NCBI RefSeq assembly: GCF_019320115.1
Contig: NC_089593.1
Coordinates: forward strand, 35,039,835 to 35,103,834
From: Miscanthus floridulus
Lineage: Eukaryota; Streptophyta; Magnoliopsida; Poales; Poaceae
Reading direction: 5' to 3'
Length of the DNA: 64,000 bases
Shown here: positions 44,985 to 56,100 of the stretch, piece by piece
Position numbering within the stretch: the stretch's first letter is position 1
Layout: the number at the start of each line of letters is the position of its first letter
Notes under the pieces: generated by a model
The model's input: the letters and a program-made list of their open reading frames with translations, nothing else
Databases searched by the model: none
Told to the model about the DNA's origin: nothing
Translations under genes and position numbers: made by a program

Positions 44985-46776
44985 TTTTCTGATTATCTTC
45001 TTTAGTGTTTACCTTATTATCTTTTCTTGTGTATCGATCATTGAAGGTGTAGCAATTTCTGATGGTGTGATTTCCTTTAGGGTGCCAGATGCAATGCATG
45101 TTTTCAATCTCGTCATACCTTCTGGGTTTGGGAAACTTCATTGATTTGTCAGCCACCGCTACGGTGTTGTTTGGTCCATGTTTTCTTTCTTGATGTCTGA
45201 CATTTCAATGATTTTGCTTGTCTAGGTTGTCTTGGTTGTTTCTATCCGGGAACCTTTCTCGTGTCTTTTCCTCTATAGTAATCATCTTTTCTACTATGCG
45301 TCTAAATTCTTCATTATTTCTTAGGTTTTCTTTGCAGAAGTCTTGAAATTGCCACCTAGCCATAATTCAGTGAGAGAAAGCTTCGATTACTTCTCATTCG
45401 GTGATGTCATGTACTTGAGCACATAGTTTACTAAATCATCGATAGTAGTTTCTGAGACTTTCACCTCCTTTCTGCTTGAGTCCTTTTAATTCTGCGTGGG
45501 TGATGGGTGCATAATGATACCCGCGAAATTTTCATAGAAAACTCTTTGCAAGTCCTCCCAATTTCTGATTGACCCCTAGATTTAATTTGTCGAACCATTG
45601 GAGGGGCATGGTTTCTAGGGCCATGGGGGAAAATAAGGCCTTGATATCGTCGTCTCCTCCGGCTAGTTCAATCGACTACGAGTAAATCCTAAGCCACTGC
45701 CTTGGTTTGGTCTTACCATCATATTTAGAGTGGTTGGACGGCTTGAACTTATGAGGTAGTCGTATTGAAGCAAGTCTGTTTGCAAAATAGGGGAATCTAT
45801 CGTGCGTTCCGGCTTCTGTGTATTCTGATTCAGCACCTCCTTCTAGCCAACTATTGTCTTGGTGAGAGTAGTTCTACGGGGCTATCTGAATAGGTACTTT
45901 GCTTCTGGTCTTCCTTGGTCGTTCGACTCAGTAGTTTTGACTATGGTCCCTTCTACTTTCTCTGTTATGACTTCCACTTGGTCCGAGTCTCTCAAAAGCA
46001 GACTTCTTTTGATTTTGATCTTCCTGTCTATGAGACATTGACCTGGTAGGTAGTCTTGAGCGGGTCTCTCTATCGTGTACCCTTAGGGTTGTTGACCGGA
46101 GAAGGTCCCGGAGTTGTTCCTATTTTTCACCTGGGAAGCGAATGTCGCTCTGAGTTCTTCTAGTGCTTCTTGGATCTTATTATAGGGTGTATTCACCGCG
46201 CACCTTTCTTCGACTTCTTGTTCTAATTTTCTTCTATTGTATGCGTCTAGATCTAACTCATACTTGACCTAAGCTTCCTTGCGCTTCCTAGCATGGCGTT
46301 GGTGTCCTTGTTTCAATTTGATTCTTCTTTCTCTAGCTTGCTTCTGATTCTCAGTCTCACCATCATGCCCCTAGGATAAAGGGTGATATGTTGGACTTAG
46401 ATTCATCTGATGATTTGATGTCGGGTGCTTCTGGGGGGACCAATGGTGATCAAGGACGGTGAACCATGAATACTTCTCATGCGTGAATTATTCTATTATC
46501 GACTGTTGGTTTCCATACTAGTCAGGAGTTCGTTGATAACTTTAGTAGAGGCTTCAAGGTCGCAGATCGAGTCTCCTTCTTGGTAGGATAGAATTGTTGT
46601 TGTCAGTCGTGCCGACTAGTTGGGTACCACTATCCTCAGGAAAAGAACCTGGCCAGTGGACGATACAGTCTTGAGATGTTATAGTTAGTACGAGACCTTT
46701 CTGAGCTCCTTTTAGTGGCATTCTAAGCACCAGATCAAGGGATCCTTCAGGCCAGTGCCTGATAAGATTTTGCCAT
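44985..46776 (-). pseudogene. Gag remnant of Tat copy 2
   Basis: The likely start ATG is at 46774-46776, followed by MPLKGAQKG, where copy 1 has a stop in place of Gln. The zinc knuckle CIWHPKGNHTIRNC (CX2HX4HX4C) is near 45070. The Gag core (FDKL, W-DLQR) is near 45530-45730 with frame damage. The remnant ends at a deletion junction at about 44960-44990, where sequence downstream of the antisense gene is joined directly to the C-terminal coding part of gag. Confidence 0.8.
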
Positions 46777-47207
46777 GTTGTGGAGTCCGAACGAAAAAAG
46801 ACCTGACTTCTTGAAAGGATTCTGAGTGTACTCCAAGTTGTATTCTTGATAGACCGAAGCTTCAGTTCTGGAACCCTGCCAGAAAAGAACTTGGTTTCTC
46901 GAAAGAACTCGGGTAAGATTCCATCTTGGATGCGGAGCCTGAGTTTGAATCGGATGCGCAAAGCCACTGAAATCTGAGTTGGATCGAACATCACGAGCTA
47001 CATGAATCTTCCGGCGAGTTGATCTATCGTAGTCGTTGAAGTAGAAAGGTCTTCATGGTGATCCAAACCTTCGAGGAGATGGCTTTGGAGCTTGTCATCA
47101 TCGCCTGCCTCGTAGATCCATGAACCGAAGATGAAGGTTGATCCCATCGAGAAGATCATGTTGTCGAGGTCCAGTCGAGCTCTCAGATGCAAATTCACCG
47201 AAAGCCC

Positions 47208-47224
47208 CTACCTGGCGCACCAGC
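47208..47224 (-). promoter_or_regulatory. Primer-binding-site region of Tat copy 2
   Basis: The minus strand reads GCTGGTGCGCCAGGTAG, next to the 5' LTR. It differs from copy 1 by one base. Confidence 0.65.
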
Positions 47225-47455
47225 TATCGATGTTTCACCACCAAGTGTTGTGTTGCAGTTGTGTTATCTTGTTTCTCCAGGAACTCTGTCCCTCCTTTAT
47301 ATACTCAGGAGGTCAGAGTCCTAGTCAGTTTACAATGAGAGTTCCTAGTAGGATCATAGAATAATACTACTACTAAGATTACAGTGGAAAGAATCCTAGT
47401 TAGACTAGATCTTCTCCCTTCCTTGTAGGGTATCCCGTGGGTCCCGTATCGACTA
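47225..47455 (-). repeat. 5' LTR of Tat copy 2, internally deleted
   Basis: Only 231 bp. About 176 bp are missing between CACCACC and AAGTGTTGTG compared with the left LTR. The TATA-like TTTATATA (plus view) near 47297 remains. The LTR ends CGTATCGACTA, and LTR A resumes next. Confidence 0.85.
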
Positions 47456-47460
47456 GTAGG
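47456..47460. repeat. Likely target site duplication GTAGG, right (Tat copy 2)
   Basis: It pairs with GCAGG at 31938-31942, with one mismatch. Confidence 0.5.
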
Positions 47461-49102
47461 GTACACTATGAAGCCATTTCATAGGTTTCTCTAACAAGTT
47501 TTGGCCGCTAGGTTTCCTTGGCAGGCAAATGTAGGAACCCCCTTTCCTATGGCACATATCCATCGTGGCTATACACATAGGAATAGAGGTAGCCCTATAC
47601 CCAACAGTGGCAAGCCCCTTTTGTGCCATAAAGATAACCTCTAATAAGCTAGAAAAGGTCCTATTATTGAGCTAAAGCCAGAGCCATAGTGACCCTCATG
47701 GTTGCACTGTCAGTCCTAGCTTTTGCCGATAGATAAGTCCTTATGGAGGGCCGAGAGCATCATGATCGAAAGTCATTTACTCCTTCGCCCTATAATTCAG
47801 TTGTTTAAAAGTCAATTTTACCTTTTCATTCCATAGAACCATTATTTCATTATGTAGATCATGTATAGTTACATTAAGCGCTAGCAAACTACCCATATGC
47901 ATATAACCCATAGGAGAACAAGGAATAGGATAATCAATCACTAGGATGTCCTTACGGGTATCAAAATTAGACACATGCAAATGAGTAATTAATAAAGGTG
48001 AATAGGACATCAAGGTAGATCCCATGCTATACTTGCCTTGGTTAGCAAACTCCTGCTGGTCCTGCTGGTCATCAAAGAACTCTTGGTCTCCAACATTCTC
48101 CTCACCGTATGAACGCAACCAACACGGCAACATACAACATTCCAAAGGCATTCATGCAAAGTAAACAATCCTATAGTTAGAATACTACACTAGTAGTATA
48201 TAAAGCAACATAAAATGTTTATGAAAAGAATCTATATCTCGCTACGATCAAGTCAATGCGAAGTTCACGAAAATTGGAGCTAAAACGTGAAAGTTATGAA
48301 TTAAACGGGGTTTCCTATAGCAATTTATTTAATTAAACCTAACCATGAAATTTAATAGTTGCAAACATGGTTAACAGTGGTACTAACATGTAGAGAACTT
48401 TATTATGAATCTAACGCAATTTGAATGGGTCAATTCGGAGCTAAAACGATGATTTTATGAGCAAAACAGTGTAGTGTCATTTCTATAAATAGAAGAAACT
48501 ATTTTCGAATTTAAATAAAGTTAAATATGGAATTAATCAAAATGGCCAAGGACTATGGGTTTGATTAGGCAAAACTAGGGGGGTCTCTTTAGCAAAATGT
48601 CCCGTGAAGGGGTATCGACCTCTCAGAGCCGTTGATCATGCGATGGACGGCTCGGATTAGAGAGGAGGAGAGAGAGAAAGGAGGCCGACGGTCGGAACAA
48701 TGGCATCCGCAGTGGGGCACCATGGCCGGCAGCAAGGAGGTCACCGGCACACACGGGTTGGGGTCTATGGGCCATGGTTCGAAGGCCTGAGGGCACCAGG
48801 GAAGAGAGGGGGTGGAGGGGAACCTGCCTAGGCTGAGATTACGGCCGGAGGTCATGGTCGAGGTGGTGGTCGCCATGGCCAGCGATGTGGAGCTCATGGG
48901 CGCACGCGAAACGGGCCCTAGAGGCCATGAAACACTGAATTGAAGGCATGGGGAGAAAGAGGGGAAGCACGGCGAATCTCACAACGGGGAAAAACGGGGA
49001 CGGAGGCGGATCCCGGCACTGTGGTTGTGGCTTCCTCATGCACTGGCGAGCGCGAAATTGGAGCGGGGAGGCAACAAGGAGGGCGGCTATGCGTTCGTCT
49101 CC

Positions 49103-49111
49103 CTTTTATAG
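49103..49111 (-). promoter_or_regulatory. TATA box of LTR A
   Basis: The minus strand reads CTCTATAAAAGGGAGACG, followed by a GC-rich leader. This layout marks the U3/R border of an LTR transcribed leftwards. Confidence 0.6.
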
Positions 49112-52100
49112 AGGCCAGGGCATAGGGGGGGGAGAGGACAGCTCCCATGACCAAAGTGGGCGCGGCGGCGGTTGCAGCTTGACCGAGCGCGGGGCGCGGG
49201 AGGTGGGGGACGACATTGACACATGGGTGTAACATCCGGTTTTAAGGACAAAGCCGAATGCACACCATATGTGAGCCCTAGTAATCAAACCTCACATATA
49301 GCTACAAATGAAGGGGCAGTATCAATTCACAATGCTTAGTATATAGCGAACTTAGCAAAAGAGATAACCTTAGAAAGCAATCAACGGATAGACAACTCTG
49401 ATCTCTGGGTGCAGACTTCACTCCACTGGATCCAACTGACTGGTTGATCACAAGCCTAACTCCTTTGAAAACTAGCAATCTGAACTTCATCCTGAGGTGT
49501 GGGGGAAATTGCAAGAGTGAGTCTATGTCGAACTCAACAAATATAGCAACAAGGTATTGTAATCCATAACCACATGATCAAGTATAATTGAATAATAAAT
49601 ATCTTAAACAATTGACATAAATGATCATCTTAACAAGTAAAAGTCATCATCCCTTATGTAAGTGTTCCAAGGCCGCTCGTATCCGTGAGCACGGCTAGTA
49701 TACCAGTTTATTAAACTCTGCGCAGAGGTGTACACTTTCACCTGTGAGTCGTGAATTGCCCTTTCAGCCCGAAGGATCGCGAGCCTCTTAACCCTCTACC
49801 AAGAAAGGCCGACAGGGTTCACTATGAAGCCTTTCAAAGGTTCCGTCTAACCGGGAAGGGCCGTAGGGTCATCGGATATAGGAACCCCCTTCCAAAAAAA
49901 ATAAAAGGCCGCTTCCATAGCTAGGCTCAACAGGACAGAGGCTGTCCTATACCCAACTCGCAGTATCCTCTAAGCCGGCTAGAAAAAGACCTCATACTGA
50001 GCTAAAGCCAGAGCCATATAGCCCTCACAGCTGTACTATAAGTCCCGGATGATCAGTTACAAGACAAGTCCTTATATTACTAAAAAGTCATCTTGTTTAT
50101 GTTTATAGCATATTCATTAATCAAGTTTCAAGATCATGGTCACAGAAAGAAAACCCAAGTTATACTTGCCTTTAACTTGCTTTACACCCAAAGCATCTTG
50201 CTTCAAGAAGCTTCACTCTATCTTCCATTCGGCAACTTCTGGTCTCCAGCGCTCACAGACGATTCTTGTTGTACTCATAGCAAGCACCACACATAGGCAA
50301 ACATACAAGAAACAAAGTAGAGACAACTAAGAACAGCAGAGCAAGAGCTTTAAAACAACGTGCTAAGAGAGAGCTCGTTGCTATGGTCAAAGGAACGCAA
50401 GAAACACCGATAACCGAACTATCTTTAAAAGAAACGACTAACGGAGTTTTAAATTATACAAGAAAAGAGATGACTACAAGCTCGATTAATTTTAGTTAAA
50501 CAAAATCAGAGAGTGGTTATTAGTTCAGATTAGTCAAATCATAATTCAATTTAAAAGCCAAGTTAAATCTAGTCATATGTTACCTATCAATTTTGTTATA
50601 TATTTAAGCAAATTAAACACTAACTTTGAAAAATAAAAGGACATGTGAAACACCTACTCAAACTACATATCATGCGGCTTAAGCTAAATAACTTATAACT
50701 CAAAAGTACATTGGTGATAACAATTAATCATATTAATATTTATATATAAAATACCAAAGTATAAAACCTATATATTGATTTTTAGTTATAAAACTAGTTG
50801 CATGTATATATAAATTAAACCAACATGTTTAACTATATATGGAAAAACATATTAAAGTCATTTTAAATTTACTTTGCAAAAGAAATAAATATTTGAGAGC
50901 ATCTACATCTATTATATGTAATATGGTTAAACTAATCATATTTTAATTTATAAACTAGCATGTATTGTTTAACCAAAATAAACTTTAGCTTTTCAAAATA
51001 AAAGAACATGTGAGAACCTCTAATAGAACTGTATCTGACGTCTTGTTAAACTAAGCAAACTTATAATACATATATATATGACTTTTAAATTGGAAAACTA
51101 GTCGCAGGCATATTAATCAATTTAATATTCTATTTATAAAATTTACAAGCATGTAACATGATTAAAGTCGTTGCTATCATATAGCTTACATCGGCATGGT
51201 CGCAACACAAAAAGAATGGAATTACAACTCTACGTTGCTTTTAATTAGAAAACTAATTAAATTAGTACTAATCAAATTATATTTAAATCAATAAAATCAT
51301 AATTGGGTGACATAAGATACGTTAGTGCTACTGCTTAGAGCGGGACTTTACGAAACTAACGCGACAAGAACTACTCGAAACGGATTTAAAACGAAGAAAC
51401 AGGAGATTAAAGACTTAGGTGGCAAACTCGTAATTACATCGTCTTGTACCTTGTGTCATCCTCACGATCTGAGCCTGAGCATGGTGATGGCCTGCTGCTA
51501 ACGTGCGCAGGGGGAGGGGCTTGGGCTGTTGCAGATCGTAGCTTCCTTGGCCATCGGAGAGGCTACTGCTGTCCTCGTGGGGAAAGGAAGGGGTCTCAGT
51601 CTGGGATTTTTCATATAGAGAGGAATATGGATATCGACGAGCTCTGAAGACATAAGATGAACTGATATAAGAAGATAACTTTGCATTGATCTAGAAGGAA
51701 ACGGGTAGAATTTTGAATAAAGAAATAATTGACGCATGATTGAGTATACGTAGATGAGGCATGCATGTGTAGACGTTGCAGAATAGGATGGAAATCTTTT
51801 TCACCAAAAATTGATTTCACGTGAGCTTTGGTTCTCCTCGATTTGAGTGCGCAGCAACAATTCACCACTTCACGGATAGCACCAAGCCAATGAAATCTCG
51901 ATTCGCGTGGAAGAGCTAGCTGCGACAAATTTTCCTCTGACTAGAACACGACAGCAGCAAGTTGATTTCTCCTCCTCCCGCCGTGCGGCAGCAGGAACCC
52001 AATTGCTTCTGTACATGGATCAGGCTTCGCCTCCGCCGACTCGATTAGGACTCCGCCTTGGACTGACGCTAGACGTCGAGTCGCCTACTGTAGGGCACGG

Positions 52101-52121
52101 AAAGAAAACACAGAGACTTTT

Positions 52122-52146
52122 GGCGGCGGCGGCGGCGGCGGCGGCG
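52122..52146. repeat. (GGC)n microsatellite in LTR B
   Basis: Eight perfect GGC units plus one base, just downstream (minus strand) of the LTR B TATA box, in the expected leader. Confidence 0.9.
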
Positions 52147-52186
52147 CTTGTATGATCTGCACGGCATCTAGGGCAGCAGCTCGCTA

Positions 52187-52198
52187 TTTATATATATA
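52187..52198 (-). promoter_or_regulatory. TATA box of LTR B
   Basis: TATATATAAATA on the minus strand, 940 bp from the LTR start. Confidence 0.55.
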
Positions 52199-53139
52199 GA
52201 CAAGCGATGGTCATATATGTCAACGTGGTGATGGAGATTGACATGAAACTGCAAGTGCTATTTACGGACAGGCATGACGTGCTTGATACGGAGTCCTTGG
52301 CTTACACGGCAAATAACCCAAGATAGATTGGGGAAAGGAAAACAGAAGGTTGATCATTTGCTCTGTTCTTGAAACAGCTGGCTTCGCTATCTATTGCATA
52401 TATGATCTGTATGTGTCCTCTCATCAAGGCAAGGTGGGGTGGATCAACGTGAGAGAGAATTGTACAGACCTATCCATTAGTCAAGGAAACCTGGGTTAAT
52501 ATAGATTAGAGTTAGAATTAATTGTTTTTAGATTTAATTAATTTCATGAATAAAATATTTTTAGAAAATCCAGAATCAAAACCTCCAAAAATTCAAGGAA
52601 ATTCCTCGAGATATCTTTGAAACATGAGGAACCCAAATAAAATATTTGGAGCTCATGAAAAGATATTTTGGAGCATTTAAAAATTAGATTATGCTCACAA
52701 ACAAGTGGGAACAAGTTTCCGAAAAAGCCAAAGAAATTCCCGAGGTATCCATGGAGATAGGTTGATGAATAGTGAGCAGGAAGGAGTGATTTGGATTTCA
52801 TGGAAAAGATTTTAGGATACTTCTCAAGCAAATATTAAGTTGGAAAACAAGGAATTTGATCAGTGAGAAAGACTAAGAATTGCTGGAGAAGAAGATCGAC
52901 TTACTAAACGCATTTCAAAAATCTTTTCTCACAACATGAAATAAATCAACAACCAAGCATCACATCAAGCAATAGCTCGTCAAATTAATTTGGAAAAGCT
53001 TGAAAATTCATATTTTTCCTATAACTAAATTTACGCTAGTTCAAACTAAGATTGGTAAATTTTATCCAAATATCAAAACATTTATTTTAATTAGTGTTTT
53101 CTATGCACAACCTAAAATTAAAAATTTTGGGGTGTGACA

Positions 53140-56100
53140 ATAACTCATCAAGATCTACAACTTTTGTTTCGGTTATTTCTTCATCTGACAAAGTGATAGT
53201 AAACAATATTTATAAATCAACATGTCTCTCATATAGTTCATAAAACTATGAGTGATATATGAATTTATGAATAATGTCTACTAACACTTTGTCAAATGAA
53301 GAAGTGACCAAAATAAAAGGTGTAGATAGTGATGAGTTCAACAACTTTTATGTTCATGATTTTTGTAGTTCAAATCATTTAAGGTTTCAAAATCTTGTTT
53401 GAAGTTGTCATTTATTGAAATTCAAAACTTGAACTATTCAAATTTTGTTAAATAAAAGATGACCAAAATAAAGTTGTAGATAGTGATGTGTTAAGCAAAT
53501 TTTATGTTCATCACCTTTACAGCTTAAATCATTTAGTGAATGAAAATCAGGTTTGAAGTTGTTATTTTTTTAAATTAAAAATTTGAATTGTCCAAAATTA
53601 GTGACAAAGATAGATGACTAGACTAAAATCATATAGCATGATTTTAGAAAATTTTAGGAAAAAAAACCATCACATTTGAAATTTGTATGAGGGAGAAAAA
53701 CTAGTTACAAGTTTCAGTCAAAGATTAAAAAAAGAAATCACACTTGTTCATCATTGATCATCATGAACAGTTGTGATTTTTCTTTTTAATCTTTGGGTAA
53801 ACTTTGTAACTAGTCTTTCTCCCTCGTACTAACTCCAAATGTGATGATTTTTTCCTAAAATTTTCTAAAATCATGCCCTATCAAGTTACTTTGTTGATTT
53901 GGTCATTCTTTTCGTTTGACAAAGTTTGAACAATTCAAATTTAAAAAAATAACTAGTTCTAACAAGATTTTGAAACACCAAATGATTTCAGCTGAAAAAA
54001 GTGATGAATACTAAAGATGTATAACTCATCAAGATCTACAACTTTTATTTTGGTTATTTCTTTATCTAACAAAGTGATAGTAAACATTGCTCATAAATCA
54101 ACATATCTCTCATATAGTTCATGAAACTATGAGTGATATATGAATTTGTGAATAATGTTTACTAACACTTTGTCAAATAAAAAAGTGACCATAATAAAAG
54201 TTGTAGATCGTGATGAGTTCAACAACTTTTATGTTCATGACTTTTGTAGTTAAAATCATTTAAGGTTTTTAAAATCTTATTTGAAGTTGCCATTTATAAA
54301 AATTTAAAATTTGAACTATTGAAATTTTATCAAATGAAAAGATGACCAAAATAAAAGTTGTAGATAGTGATGTGTTCAACAACTTTTATGTTCATCATCT
54401 TTATAGTTGAAATCATTTAGTGGTTCAAAATTAGATTTGAAGTTGTTATTTTCTGAAATTCATAATTTAAATTGTCCAAAATTAGTGACAAAGATAGATG
54501 ACCATACTAAAACGATAGAGCATAATTTTAGAAAATTTTAGGAAAAAAACAATCATATCTGGAGTTAGTATGAGGGAGAAAAACTAGTTACAAGTTTCAA
54601 CCATAGATTAAAAAAAGAAATCACACTTGTGCATCATTGATCATTATGAACAATTGTGATTTTTCTTTTTAATCTCTGGGTAAACTTTGTGACTAGTCTT
54701 TCTCCCTCATACTAACTTTAAATGTGATGATTTTTTCCTAAAATTTTCTAAAATCATGCCCTATCAAGTTACTATGTTATTTGGTCATTCTTTTCGTTTG
54801 ACAAAGTTTGAGCAATTTAAATTTTCAAATTTAAAAAAATTACAAGTTCTAATAAGATTTTGAAATACCAAATAATTTTAGAAGAAAAAGTGATGAATAC
54901 CAAAGATGTATAACTAATCAAGATCTATAACTTTTATTTTGGTTATTTCTTCATCTAACAAAGTGATAGTAACCAATATTCATAAATCAACAAGTCTCTC
55001 ATATAGTTCATGAAACTATGAGTGATATGTGAATTTGTGAACAATGTTTACTAACACTTTATCAAATGAAGAAGTGACCAAACATAAAAGTTGTAGATAG
55101 TGATGAGTTCAGCAACTTTTATGTTCATAACTTTTGTAGTTGAAATCATTTAAGGTTTCAAAATCTTGCTTGAAGTTGTTATTTATTGAAATCCAAAATT
55201 TGAACTGTTCACATTTTATTAAATAAAAATATGATCAAAATAAAGTAGTAGATAGTGATGTGTTCAACAACTTTTATGTTCATCACCTTTACAGCTAAAA
55301 TCATTTAGTGGTTGAAAATCAGGTTCAAAGTTGTTATTTTCTGAAATTCAGAATATGAATTATACAAAATTAGTGACAAAGATAGATGACCACACTAAAA
55401 TGAAAGAGCATGATTTTCGAAAATTTTGATAAAAAAACAATCATATTTGGAGTTAGTATGAGGTAAAAAAACTAGTTATAAGTTTTAGCCACAGATTAAA
55501 AAAGAAATCACACTTGTTCATCATTGATCATCATGAACAGTTGTGATTTTTCTTTTTAAATCTTGGGTAAACTTTGTAACTAGTCTTTGTCCCTCATACT
55601 AACTCTAAATGTGATGATTTTTTCTAAAAATTTTCTAAAATCATGCCCTATCAAGTGATAATGTTGATTTGGTCATTCTTTTCGTTTGATAAATTTTAAG
55701 CAATTCAAATTTTCAAATTTAAAAAATAACAAGTTCTAACAAGATTTTGAAATACCAAATGATTTCAACTGAAAAAGTGATGAATACCAAAGATGTATAA
55801 CTCATCAAGATCTACAACTTTTATTTTGATTATTTCTTCATCTGGCAAAGTGATAGTAAACAATATTCATAAATCAACATGTCTCTCATATAGTTCATGA
55901 AACTATGAGTGATATGTGAATTTATGAATAATGTTTACTAACACTTTGTCAAATAAAGAAGTGACTAAAATAAAAGTTATAGATAGTGATGAGTTCAACA
56001 ACTTTTATGTTCACGACTTTTGTAGTTGAAATCATTTAAGGTTTTAAAAACTTGCTTGAAGTTATCATTTATTAAAATTCAAAATTTGAACTGTTCAAAT

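Larger units (their letters stand above)
31943..47455 (-). mobile_element. Tat-lineage element, copy 2, lacking pol, with a nested insertion
   Basis: Same family as copy 1 and same orientation. It keeps the 3' LTR (31943-32334 plus 39841-39855, split by a Tekay/Del derivative), the D1 and PPT modules, the plus-strand antisense gene (41742-44863), gag (about 44985-46776), the leader, a PBS region and a shortened 5' LTR (47225-47455). Protease, RT, RNase H, integrase, the 110 bp tandem repeats and D2 are absent. After removing the nested 7.5 kb element it is about 8 kb. It could only have moved with proteins supplied by another copy, unless the deletion came after insertion. Confidence 0.88.
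47456..49229 (-). mobile_element. Tekay/Del-type LTR 'A', right part
   Basis: Continuation of 31259-31942. Words shared with other Tekay/Del LTRs appear in order on the minus strand, including the TTGAGCTAAAGCCAGAGCC and CTATACCCAACAG region (plus view) and the GGAGCTAAAAC stretch. A GC-rich leader-like part is at 48590-49100. A canonical CTATAAAAG TATA box on the minus strand is at 49103-49111. Only about 118 bp of U3 are left before LTR B begins at 49230, so the 5' part of LTR A is missing or displaced. Confidence 0.65.
49230..53139 (-). mobile_element. Tekay/Del-type solo LTR 'B' (3.9 kb)
   Basis: On the minus strand it starts TGTCACACCCCAAAATTTT at 53139 and ends ACCGGATGTTACA at 49230. 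The U3 (52200-53139) is collinear with that of the 32335 element (GAGCTCCAAATATTTTATTTGGGTTC; TTTATTCATGAAATTAAT). The TATA TATATATAAATA on the minus strand is at about 52187-52198. The 3' end has the same CTCACATATGGTGTG and AAAACCGG words. No internal region or second LTR follows, so it behaves as a solo LTR. Its right side abuts satellite and its left side abuts LTR A, with no matching 5 bp duplication. Confidence 0.75.

Noticed and set aside
47777..48151. 124-codon minus-strand open frame
   Set aside because: It falls in LTR A, in a part that is collinear with other Tekay/Del LTRs, and resembles no protein I know.
48589..49239. Several overlapping Pro/Ala/Arg-rich open frames on both strands
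   Set aside because: GC-rich leader part of LTR A; no domain, and frames on both strands are equally open.
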